In this document: in pieces, positions 33,174 to 40,427 of the stretch
How positions within the stretch are numbered: the first letter of the stretch is position 1
Layout: each line of letters opens with the position of its first letter
Source of the DNA: JACMNW01 sp043721855
GTDB taxonomy: Bacteria; Pseudomonadota; Alphaproteobacteria; Rhodobacterales; Rhodobacteraceae
Assembly: GCA_043721855.1 (NCBI GenBank)
Contig: JAYSPY010000005.1
Location: 1 to 48,969, forward strand
DNA: 48,969 nucleotides
Direction of reading: 5' to 3'
Made by a program: the position numbers and the translations under genes
Notes under the pieces: model-generated
Told to the model about the DNA's origin: nothing
Seen by the model: the letters and a program-made list of their open reading frames with translations, nothing else
Databases searched by the model: none

Positions 33174-33889
33174 CGGACGTCACGTCCTTGATTCAGGATG
33201 ATGACATTCCCTGAACTTATATCCCCGGCAGGCGAGATCAGGAAACTGACCCAAGCTGCAACCTCGCTGGGCTGCATCGCGTGGCCGTGCGGCATCTGCG
33301 CGATGGCGCGCGCCAACACATCATCGGACAACACCTTGAACAGGGGCGTTTCCGTCATTGCAGGGGCCAGCGAATTCACCGAAATTTTTTCCCGTGCATA
33401 CCGTCTCGCAAGGTCTTTTGTCAGCGTATCAAGCGCCGCCTTGCTGGCGCGGTAATGCGGCGGATCGAATATATCAAAATTATAGGCACCGTTTGAAGAA
33501 ATGTTGACGATCTTGCGCACGCCGCTGCGCCCTGACATCAGCGGGACTGCCGCTTGGCAGCAATAAAACGCTGAGTTAAAATTCACCGACATCTGCAGAT
33601 TTAGCTCCGATGCCGGGATGTTCGGGAAATCGGACATAAAGCATGTGCCGGCGCAGTTGACCAATGCATCCACACCTTCAAACGTTCGACCGATGTCTGC
33701 AAACACCTTGGCCACGGCCCAATTGTCCGTCAGATCAACAGGTATGGCCGTGAGGCTAGACGCCTGCATTGCAAGCAGCGGCTCTGCAGTGACATCCAGT
33801 CCCACCACATGCAGGCCGTCCGCAACGAGACTTGCGCAAATTGCCCGTCCCAGACCGCCTGCAGCCCCAGTGACAACAGCAATTTTCAT
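33170..33889 (-). CDS. Short-chain dehydrogenase/reductase
   Basis: A 239-residue classical SDR. Cofactor loop TGAAGGLG (7-14) with Asp32 in GLDVTAEP suggesting NAD(H) preference, NCAG instead of NNAG (78-81), catalytic Ser131/132, Tyr146 and Lys150 (YRASK). The substrate is unknown; the segment APAMTETPLFKVL shapes the substrate lid. The ATG at 33889 follows GAGGGGAA. It is transcribed toward the MBL gene, with stops overlapping by three bases, so the two are convergent and not an operon. Confidence 0.88.
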   Translation of the reverse strand: MKIAVVTGAAGGLGRAICASLVADGLHVVGLDVTAEPLLAMQASSLTAIPVDLTDNWAVAKVFADIGRTFEGVDALVNCAGTCFMSDFPNIPASELNLQMSVNFNSAFYCCQAAVPLMSGRSGVRKIVNISSNGAYNFDIFDPPHYRASKAALDTLTKDLARRYAREKISVNSLAPAMTETPLFKVLSDDVLARAIAQMPHGHAMQPSEVAAWVSFLISPAGDISSGNVIILNQGRDVR

Positions 33890-34209
33890 CACATTCCCCT
33901 CGTGATTGGCTTGTAAGTTTTATAACGGAAACCAAAGCAGTTAACCTTGTCTTCCAAGATTTTCCGAAAGCTCTGGATTTGATAGCACCCCATGTTGCGA
34001 CAAGCTGATCAACGCTCAGTCACGCGCCACACGTCTGCAGGCGCGCGACTTTGGCAAGGAACTTATAACCGGTCTGGGTCTGAATAGTTCATATCTGAAT
34101 TTTCACACAGCCATTTCCGCGTCGCTCTCCAAATGTAATTATTGCGAAACAGCTTGGACTTCTACCCACAAAGGCTATGTGCTATGATGGAAACAAATGA
34201 GGTGCAGGT
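33890..34209. other. 320-bp intergenic region without a detected gene
   Basis: Between the divergent SDR and cysE genes. I see no ORF with protein-like sequence and no tRNA. An AT-rich stretch at about 34135-34190 with TATGAT (34183-34188) probably contains the cysE promoter, but no -35 box with a good spacer was found. Confidence 0.5.
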
Positions 34210-35019
34210 ATGGCCGAAGCAAAAGCAAAACTGGCGGCGCTGGATCCTGTCTGGAGCCGCGTTTGCGACGAGGCAGTCGAGGCGATCAAGGCAGAGCCTT
34301 TGATGGGCGGCCTGATCCATTCCAGCCTGTTGCACCACGCCACGATGGAACGCGCGCTGGCGTATCGGTTTTCGTTGAAGCTGGCGTCAGGCGAGATGAG
34401 CGAGCAGATCTTGCGCGAGATTGCGGATGAGGCTTATGCGGTGGACCCGGAACTAGCGCAGGCGGCGCGGGCGGATCTGATGGCGGTGTTTGAACGCGAT
34501 CCGGCCTGCCATCGGTTCTTGCAGCCAATCCTGTTCTTCAAGGGATTTCAGGCGGTGCAGGCCTACCGCGTGGGGCATTGGTTGTGGAAGGCCGGGCGAC
34601 GTGATCTGGCGTATTTCGTGCAGATGCGGGTGTCAGAGGTGTTTGGCGTGGATATCCACCCGGCGGCTGTTTTGGGACGCGGCATCATGATTGACCACGC
34701 GCATTCCATTGTCATCGGTGAGACGGCTGTGGTGGGCGACAATGTGTCGATGCTGCATTCGGTGACGCTGGGAGGAACCGGCAAAGAGGATGGCGACCGG
34801 CATCCGAAGATCGGCAATGGTGTGATGATTGGCGCGGGGGCAAAGGTGCTGGGGAATATTCACGTGGGCCATTGTTCACGCATTGCGGCGGGGTCGGTTG
34901 TTTTGCAGGACGTGCCCCATAACACCACCGTGGCCGGGGTTCCGGCGCGGGTTGTGGGTGAAGCGGGTTGCGCGCAGCCATCGCAGACCATGGATCAATT
35001 GCTGGCGGGTGAGATCTGA
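34210..35019 (+). CDS. cysE: Serine O-acetyltransferase
   Basis: CysE makes O-acetylserine from serine and acetyl-CoA, the first step of cysteine synthesis. The 269-residue product has the N-terminal helical domain (residues 1-150) with FLQPILFFKGFQAVQAYRVGHWLW (about 102-125), and the left-handed beta-helix: DIHPAAVLGRGIMIDHAHSIVIGETAVVGDNVSMLHSVTLGGTGK (about 150-194) containing catalytic His165 and the substrate loop. The C-terminal tail that interacts with CysK ends with a non-Ile residue pair (EI), so the usual C-terminal Ile motif is present. No cysK is nearby. It ends before a palindromic element. Confidence 0.96.
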   Translation: MAEAKAKLAALDPVWSRVCDEAVEAIKAEPLMGGLIHSSLLHHATMERALAYRFSLKLASGEMSEQILREIADEAYAVDPELAQAARADLMAVFERDPACHRFLQPILFFKGFQAVQAYRVGHWLWKAGRRDLAYFVQMRVSEVFGVDIHPAAVLGRGIMIDHAHSIVIGETAVVGDNVSMLHSVTLGGTGKEDGDRHPKIGNGVMIGAGAKVLGNIHVGHCSRIAAGSVVLQDVPHNTTVAGVPARVVGEAGCAQPSQTMDQLLAGEI

Positions 35020-35031
35020 GGGCGTTTGTCC

Positions 35032-35104
35032 ATCGCCCCGGCGAAGGCCGGTGGCCCGATGGTTTGCTGCGGTGGGTCGAGGCCCCGGCCTTCGCCGGGG
35101 CGAT
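35032..35104. repeat. GC-rich 20-bp inverted repeat between convergent cysE and pdhC
   Basis: ATCGCCCCGGCGAAGGCCGG (35032-35051) is the exact reverse complement of the segment at 35085-35104; 33 bp separate the arms. The unit CCCCGGCGAAGGCCGG is a common alphaproteobacterial dispersed palindrome. It sits between convergent genes and can act as a two-way terminator for cysE and the pdh operon. Confidence 0.85.
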
Positions 35105-35109
35105 TGGTG

Positions 35110-36396
35110 CTACGCCAGCATCGCCATCGGGTTTTCCAGATTGTCCTTGATGGCGGCCAGCAGTTGCGCGCCCAAGGCCCCGTCAATCACACGGTGATCG
35201 ACGGATAGCGTTACCGACATAACATTGGCCACCACAACCAGACCCGCCTTCACCACCGGCTTTGGCGCGCCTGCGCCCACGGCCAGAATTGCCGCATGGG
35301 GTGGGTTGATGATGGCATCAAAGTTATCAACGCCGAACATACCAAGGTTGGAAATGGCAAAACTGCCACCCTGATATTCATGCGGTGCCAATTTCCGGTC
35401 ACGCGCGCGTTTGGCGAGGTCTTTCATCTCAATTGACAGGGCCGACAGGGTTTTCGTCTCGGCGTCTTTCAGAACCGGGGTAAACAGCCCGCCCTCAATA
35501 GCAACGGCGACGGCCACGTCAGATTTCTGGAATTGCAACACGCGGTCGCCTGCCCAGACGGCGTTGGCGGTGGGGCATTGTTGCAGGGCAAGCGCGCAGG
35601 CCTTGATGACGAAATCATTGACCGACAGCTTGACGCCCCGCGATTCAAGCCCCGCATTCAACTGCGTGCGGAAAGCGAGCAGCGCATCCAGTTCAATGTC
35701 GCGGCGCAGGTAGAAATGCGGCACGGTTTGCTTGGCTTCCGTCAGGCGCGCGGCGATGGTCTTGCGCATGCCGTTCAGCGCCACCTCGGTATAGGGGCGG
35801 TCGGCATAGGTTTTCAGCACGGCCTCAGTAGACGGGCCGGCGGCCATTGCGACGGCGGGGGCTGCGACTGGAGCGGCTGCGGCAACGGCCACGACCGGAG
35901 CAGCTTTCGCGCCTTCAACATCTGCCTTCACAATGCGGCCATGCGGGCCGGAGCCTGCGACCTTTGTCAGATCAAGGCCCTTCTCCGTCGCAATGCGTCG
36001 TGCAAGTGGGGACGCAAACACCCGCGCCCCTGCGGGTTTTGCAGCGGGTCCAGCGGCTGTGGGTGCGGGCGTGGCAACGGCAACAACGACAGGTGCAACG
36101 GCAGCAGCAACAGGCGCTTTCGCGGGAGCAACGGGTGCTGCATCGGCACTTTCGCCGTCCTCCAGCAGAACCGCGATGGCAGTGTTAACCTTTACCCCCG
36201 CCGTGCCTTCAGCCACCAGCAATCTGCTGACCACGCCATCATCAATGGCTTCGAATTCCATCGTGGCTTTGTCAGTTTCAATTTCCGCCAGTATCTGCCC
36301 GGATTTGACGGTATCGCCTTCCTTGACCAACCATTTGGCAAGGGTGCCCTCCTCCATCGTGGGGGACAGGGCTGGCATCAGAATTTCAATAGCCAT
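35110..36396 (-). CDS. pdhC: Pyruvate dehydrogenase complex dihydrolipoyl acetyltransferase (E2)
   Basis: E2 core: transfers acetyl from the lipoyl arm to CoA. The 428-residue product has one lipoyl domain (residues 1-78, lipoylated Lys43 in ETDKATMEFEA), an Ala/Pro-rich linker, a peripheral subunit binding domain (ASPLARRIATEKGLDLTKVAGSGPHGRIVKADVEG, about 127-161) and the catalytic domain from about 200, with His401 and Asp405 in DHRVIDGALGAQ. A single lipoyl domain is usual in alphaproteobacteria. Last gene of the pdhA-pdhB-pdhC operon, 12 bp after pdhB. The lpd (E3) gene is not in the window. Confidence 0.97.
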   Translation of the reverse strand: MAIEILMPALSPTMEEGTLAKWLVKEGDTVKSGQILAEIETDKATMEFEAIDDGVVSRLLVAEGTAGVKVNTAIAVLLEDGESADAAPVAPAKAPVAAAVAPVVVAVATPAPTAAGPAAKPAGARVFASPLARRIATEKGLDLTKVAGSGPHGRIVKADVEGAKAAPVVAVAAAAPVAAPAVAMAAGPSTEAVLKTYADRPYTEVALNGMRKTIAARLTEAKQTVPHFYLRRDIELDALLAFRTQLNAGLESRGVKLSVNDFVIKACALALQQCPTANAVWAGDRVLQFQKSDVAVAVAIEGGLFTPVLKDAETKTLSALSIEMKDLAKRARDRKLAPHEYQGGSFAISNLGMFGVDNFDAIINPPHAAILAVGAGAPKPVVKAGLVVVANVMSVTLSVDHRVIDGALGAQLLAAIKDNLENPMAMLA

Positions 36397-36408
36397 GGTG
36401 TGCCCCCC

Positions 36409-37770
36409 TTAACGGTAACAAACGGATTTGACGGCGTCGATCACCTCGGCGGTGGTCAGCAGAGCGTGTTTTTCAAGATTGGCCGCATAGGGCATCGGCA
36501 CGTCTTTGCCGGTGCAGTTGATCACCGGCGCATCCAGATAATCAAACGCGCGCATCATGATGGTGGCGCCGATGTGATTGCCGATGGCGCCGACGGGCCA
36601 GCCTTCTTCAACGGTTACGCAGCGGTTGGTTTTCATCACAGATGCCAGCACGGTGTCGTAATCAATCGGGCGCAGGGTGCGCAGGTCGATCACTTCGGCA
36701 GAAATCCCGTCTGCCGCCAGCTTTTCAGCGGCTTCAAGCGCGTAGGTCATGCCAATGCCGAAAGACACGATGGTGACATCGGTGCCTTCCCGCCAGATGC
36801 GGGCCTTGCCGAAGGGGATGGTGAAATCGTCCAGCAGCGGCACCTCGAACGATTTGCCGTAAAGGATTTCGTTTTCCAGAAAAATCACCGGGTTCGGATC
36901 GCGGATTGCCTGTTTCAACAGGCCTTTCGCGTCCGATGCCGAATAGGGCACGACCACCTTCAGGCCCGGAATCTGCGCATACCAAGCGGAATAATCCTGA
37001 CTGTGCTGCGCACCCACGCGTGCCGCAGCACCATTCGGGCCACGGAATACGATCGGGCTGCCCATCTGGCCGCCAGACATGTACAGCGTCTTGGCCGCCG
37101 AATTGATAATATGATCAATCGCTTGCATGGCGAAGTTAAACGTCATGAATTCGACAATCGGGTTCAAGCCGCCAAAGGATGCGCCCACCGCGATACCGGC
37201 AAAGCCGTGTTCGGTGATCGGCGTATCGACCACGCGCTTTGGGCCAAATTCATCCAATAGTCCTTGGCTGATCTTGTAGGCACCTTGGTATTCGCCAACC
37301 TCCTCGCCCATCAGGAATACGTTCGGATTGGCGCGCATTTCTTCGGCCATGGCTTCGCGCAACGCTTCACGCACGGTCATGGTTTTCATTGCCGTGCCAG
37401 CGGGCCAATCAGGGGAGGCTGCGGATTTCACCTCTACCGGCGCTTTGACGGTGGCAGGTGCGGCCGCAGCGGGCGCGGCTATAGATGCGGTGGCTGCAAG
37501 CGGGGCAGAGGCCGCGTCAGCGCTTTCACCAGCTTCCACCAGCACGGCGATGGGGGTGTTGACTTTCACACCCGCCGTGCCTTCAGCCACCAGAATTTTG
37601 CCGATGATGCCTTCGTCAACCGCCTCGAATTCCATCGTGGCCTTGTCGGTTTCAATCTCGGCCATGATCTGACCGGATTTGACCGTATCGCCTTCTTTGA
37701 CCAGCCATTTGGCCAGCGTGCCTTCTTCCATCGTCGGGGAAAGCGCGGGCATAAGGATTTGAATTGCCAT
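36409..37770 (-). CDS. pdhB: Pyruvate dehydrogenase E1 beta subunit with N-terminal lipoyl domain
   Basis: The 453-residue product carries its own lipoyl domain (residues 1-80, Lys43 in ETDKATMEFEA) ahead of the transketolase-type E1-beta domain. E1-beta signatures: MTVREALREAMAEEMRANPNVFLMGEEVGEYQGAYKISQGL (about 127-167), VDTPITEHGFAGIAVGASF (about 176-194), and the C-terminal TVEEGWPVGAIGNHIGA region. The lipoyl domain is nearly identical to that of PdhC over its first 40 residues. Lipoyl-bearing E1-beta is a feature of alphaproteobacteria. The ATG at 37770 has GAAGGTGA upstream and matches the lipoyl start; an in-frame extension upstream overlaps pdhA. 13 bp after pdhA. Confidence 0.97.
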   Translation of the reverse strand: MAIQILMPALSPTMEEGTLAKWLVKEGDTVKSGQIMAEIETDKATMEFEAVDEGIIGKILVAEGTAGVKVNTPIAVLVEAGESADAASAPLAATASIAAPAAAAPATVKAPVEVKSAASPDWPAGTAMKTMTVREALREAMAEEMRANPNVFLMGEEVGEYQGAYKISQGLLDEFGPKRVVDTPITEHGFAGIAVGASFGGLNPIVEFMTFNFAMQAIDHIINSAAKTLYMSGGQMGSPIVFRGPNGAAARVGAQHSQDYSAWYAQIPGLKVVVPYSASDAKGLLKQAIRDPNPVIFLENEILYGKSFEVPLLDDFTIPFGKARIWREGTDVTIVSFGIGMTYALEAAEKLAADGISAEVIDLRTLRPIDYDTVLASVMKTNRCVTVEEGWPVGAIGNHIGATIMMRAFDYLDAPVINCTGKDVPMPYAANLEKHALLTTAEVIDAVKSVCYR

Positions 37771-37783
37771 GATTATATCACCT

Positions 37784-38773
37784 TCACGCGTAGATATCTG
37801 TCCAAAGCTCGGACAAGTCCGGCTCTGGGCTGTTTTTGGCAAATTCGGCAGATTCGTTCACAATTGCTTTGATGTCTTTGTCGATGGCCTTCAGATCGTC
37901 ATCGCTGGCATGGCCGCCTTGCAGCAGCAGGTCGCGCACATGTTCGATGGCGTCTTTTTCGGATTTGATTTTTTCCACCTCTTCGCGCGTGCGGTATTTC
38001 GCGGGGTCAGACATCGAATGGCCCCGGTAGCGGTAGGTCATCATTTCCAGAATATACGGCCCTTGGCCCGCGCGGCAGGCGGCAACGGCTTTGGTCGCCG
38101 CCGCCTTCACGGCCAGCACATCCATGCCATCCACGGCCTCCCCCTTGATGCCGTAAGCGGCACCTCGTTCCCACAGAGTTTTCGAATTGGTGGAACGTTT
38201 AACGCTTGTTCCCATGGCGTAGTTGTTGTTTTCAATCACAAAAACCACCGGCAGGTTCCACAACTCTGCCATGTTATACGTCTCATACACCTGGCCTTGG
38301 TTCGCAGCACCGTCGCCGAAATAGGTGAAGGTCACATTGTCATTGCCAAGGTATTTGTCGGCAAAGGCCAGACCCGCGCCCAATGGCACCTGTGCGCCGA
38401 CAATGCCGTGCCCACCGTAGAAATTTTTCTCTTTCGAGAACATGTGCATCGAGCCACCCTTGCCGCGCGAATAGCCGCCCGAACGCCCGGTCAGTTCGGC
38501 CATTACACCTTTGGGGTCCATTCCGCAGGCCAGCATATGGCCGTGATCGCGGTAGGATGTCAGGCGTTTGTCGCCGTCCTTGGCCGCCGCCTCGATCCCC
38601 ACAACCACCGCTTCTTGGCCGATATAAAGGTGACAGAAACCACCAATCAGGCCCATGCCGTATAATTGCCCGGCCTTTTCCTCGAATCGGCGGATCAGTA
38701 GCATCTGGCGGTAGTAGCCAAGCAGTTCTGCCTTGGAATTGTTGGATTTCGCGGCGGTTTTCGGTGCGGCCAT
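37784..38773 (-). CDS. pdhA: Pyruvate dehydrogenase E1 alpha subunit
   Basis: The thiamine diphosphate subunit that decarboxylates pyruvate; it works with PdhB. The 329-residue length is normal. TPP motif: GDGAANQGQ (153-161) leading to NNN (182-184 in VIENNNYAMGT). The substrate-channel segment FYGGHGIVGAQVPLGAGLAFA (118-138) and the phosphorylation-loop-like YRYRGHSMSDPAKYRTREEV are clear. First gene of the pdh operon. A strong palindrome and a promoter lie just upstream. Confidence 0.97.
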   Translation of the reverse strand: MAAPKTAAKSNNSKAELLGYYRQMLLIRRFEEKAGQLYGMGLIGGFCHLYIGQEAVVVGIEAAAKDGDKRLTSYRDHGHMLACGMDPKGVMAELTGRSGGYSRGKGGSMHMFSKEKNFYGGHGIVGAQVPLGAGLAFADKYLGNDNVTFTYFGDGAANQGQVYETYNMAELWNLPVVFVIENNNYAMGTSVKRSTNSKTLWERGAAYGIKGEAVDGMDVLAVKAAATKAVAACRAGQGPYILEMMTYRYRGHSMSDPAKYRTREEVEKIKSEKDAIEHVRDLLLQGGHASDDDLKAIDKDIKAIVNESAEFAKNSPEPDLSELWTDIYA

Positions 38774-38800
38774 AAGGGCAATCTCCGGTCCAGGACTAAA

Positions 38801-38820
38801 GTAGTTTAATATTAAACTAC
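38801..38820. promoter_or_regulatory. Perfect 20-bp palindrome at the pdhA promoter (candidate operator)
   Basis: GTAGTTTAATATTAAACTAC is a perfect palindrome. It starts five bases downstream of the -10 box of the pdhA promoter (read on the minus strand), so it covers the likely transcription start region. That position suits a dimeric repressor. The regulator is not identified. Confidence 0.75.
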
Positions 38821-38824
38821 CTTT

Positions 38825-38853
38825 ACCATATCGGATATTTAAGGGCGTGGCAA
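38825..38853 (-). promoter_or_regulatory. Candidate pdhA promoter
   Basis: On the minus strand, TTGCCA (38853-38848) and TATGGT (38830-38825) have a 17-bp spacer. No other promoter-like pair is as good in the 111-bp gap between the ftsB-like gene and pdhA. Confidence 0.6.
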
Positions 38854-38884
38854 AGATTTTGCATACGCCTCGCCAAAAGCCTGT

Positions 38885-39187
38885 TTAGCGAATGACGATT
38901 TCGTCTGCGCGCACATAGCCCAACACGTCGCGCGCCTGCTGGTCCAAAAGGTCAATATCAAGATAGCTGTCGGACAGGCGATGCGTCAGGTTCTTGATCT
39001 GCGCCAATTCGGCAGTCAGGCGGTTGCGTTCTGCGCTCAGGTCTTGCTGTTCGGCTGAGATTTGGACCCGGCGGAAAATGCCGTAATCGCCCTGGACGGC
39101 GGCGAACATAAAATAACCGCCCAGCGTACAAGCCGATACGTAATAAAACATACCGCCGATCGCCGGGCGCATTTGAGAGTTGCTCAT
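38885..39187 (-). CDS. FtsB/DivIC-family septum formation protein
   Basis: A 100-residue bitopic membrane protein: a short cytoplasmic start, a membrane helix at residues 11-31 (GGMFYYVSACTLGGYFMFAAV), then a periplasmic coiled coil (about 45-75, EQQDLSAERNRLTAELAQIKNLTHRL). This is the FtsB/DivIC architecture in the divisome with FtsL and FtsQ. It lies between fba and pdhA, which is the usual place in Rhodobacterales and related groups (ftsB near eno or pdh). The final LDQQARDVLGYVRADEIVIR is typical of the family. Confidence 0.88.
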   Translation of the reverse strand: MSNSQMRPAIGGMFYYVSACTLGGYFMFAAVQGDYGIFRRVQISAEQQDLSAERNRLTAELAQIKNLTHRLSDSYLDIDLLDQQARDVLGYVRADEIVIR

Positions 39188-39258
39188 TGTCGTACCTCAG
39201 ATCCCGCATCTCTTTTTTGGACGCGTGTTCATATAACTTGGCACAGCGTGCGGGCGTT

Positions 39259-39284
39259 GGGAATCCTGAAAATCCAGGATTCCC
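39259..39284. terminator. Hairpin terminator downstream of fba
   Basis: GGGAATCCTG (39259-39268), 6-nt loop, CAGGATTCCC (39275-39284): a perfect 10-bp stem 13 bp past the fba stop. A TTTT tract lies on the plus-strand side; in the fba direction the U-run is absent, so termination may be partial and the ftsB-like gene may receive read-through. Confidence 0.7.
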
Positions 39285-39297
39285 CGATTTTACCGAA

Positions 39298-40227
39298 TTA
39301 ATCGCGGCCTTTGTAGATATCGACCAGCTTGGCCAGCATCGCCAAAGCCTCGGCGCGGGGCCGCTGGAAGGTATTGCGTCCGATAATCGACCCGTTGCCA
39401 CCGCCGTCGCGAATGGCGCGGGCATCGTCATACACGGACTCGCTGCCCTTGGCCGCCCCGCCAGAGAAAATCACGATGCGGCGGCCTGCGAAAGTGGCGT
39501 CCATGCAGTGGCGCACGCGGGCGGTTTGGGTGGCGATGTCGATCTTTTCTGAAAGATAGACCTTTTTCGCCTCTGCCAGCATCAGATGATCGGTGGACAG
39601 TTTGATCTTGATGATATGCGCGCCCAGCAATGCCGCGATCTGCGCGCCGTATGCTGCCACGTCAATCGCGGTTTCGCCGTCTTTGGTGATGGCTTCACCG
39701 CGCGGATAAGACCACACGACCGACGCAATCCCCTTGGCCGCCGCTTCCTGCCGCATGGCAGAGATTTCTTCGAACATGTCCAGCGCGTTGTCTGATCCCG
39801 GATAGATGGTGAACCCGATACCTGCACAGCCAAGCCGCAGCGCATCATCTACGGTTCCGGTGATGGCCTGATTTTTACCCGCCGTTTCCGACATCAGGCT
39901 GTTGGCGGAGTTCACTTTCAGGATGGTCGGAATCTGGCCTGCGAACGTGTCCGCCCCAGCCTCCAGCATCCCCAACGGGGCAGCATAAGCGTTCAGACCT
40001 GCATCAATCGCCAGTTGGTAATGGTAATGCGGATCATAGGCGGCAGGGTTGGCTGCAAAACTGCGCGCAGCACCATGTTCGAACCCCTGATCGACCGGCA
40101 GGATAATCAGCTTGCCGGTGCCCGACAATTTGCCTTCCATCATCATGCGGCACAAATTGGCCTTCACGCCGGGTGTTTCGCCTTCGTAATTCGACAGGAT
40201 TTTCTGAACAGCCTTGGTCGCGCGCAT
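39298..40227 (-). CDS. fba: Fructose-bisphosphate aldolase, class I (DhnA/FbaB type)
   Basis: Cleaves fructose-1,6-bisphosphate to triose phosphates and makes it in gluconeogenesis through a Schiff-base lysine. The 309-residue product has LPVDQGFEHGAARSFA (43-58), the VWSYPRGEAI segment (171-180) and the lysine motif HIIKIKLSTDHL (204-215, the Schiff-base residue being Lys207 or Lys209), and the phosphate-binding IVIFSGGAAKGSE (251-263). This type is bacterial-archaeal and unrelated to class II Zn aldolases. It is downstream of pgk on the same strand across a 200-bp gap that carries an operator-like palindrome. Confidence 0.95.
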   Translation of the reverse strand: MRATKAVQKILSNYEGETPGVKANLCRMMMEGKLSGTGKLIILPVDQGFEHGAARSFAANPAAYDPHYHYQLAIDAGLNAYAAPLGMLEAGADTFAGQIPTILKVNSANSLMSETAGKNQAITGTVDDALRLGCAGIGFTIYPGSDNALDMFEEISAMRQEAAAKGIASVVWSYPRGEAITKDGETAIDVAAYGAQIAALLGAHIIKIKLSTDHLMLAEAKKVYLSEKIDIATQTARVRHCMDATFAGRRIVIFSGGAAKGSESVYDDARAIRDGGGNGSIIGRNTFQRPRAEALAMLAKLVDIYKGRD

Positions 40228-40295
40228 GTGGGATATCCTTTAACTGGGTCAGCCTTGCATTTCGCATAGTTGGGCAAATCAAATCCGGCAAGATT

Positions 40296-40307
40296 GATAG
40301 CGCTAAC
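40296..40307. promoter_or_regulatory. CceR/LacI-type operator upstream of fba
   Basis: GATAGCGCTAAC is one mismatch from the symmetric GTTAGCGCTAAC. In Rhodobacter sphaeroides the LacI-family regulator CceR recognises a TGTTAGCGCTAACA-like site at central carbon genes. It lies 69 bp upstream of the fba start and just upstream of a TTGCCG-N17-TATGCG promoter-like pair on the minus strand, a position suited to activation. Confidence 0.55.
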
Positions 40308-40427
40308 GGGTTGGACAATAGATGGTTGTGATGCGCAAGCGTGGTCCACCGAACCCGATTGCAGATGGTAAAGCTCTGCCCTGAAGATCGCCATCCTGCG
40401 GTTTGGCCACGCAGACGATGTGACAGA

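Noticed and set aside
35533..37260. 575-codon plus-strand frame opposite pdhC and pdhB
   Set aside because: It lies wholly opposite two well conserved genes and shows the His/Gly-rich composition of an antisense frame.
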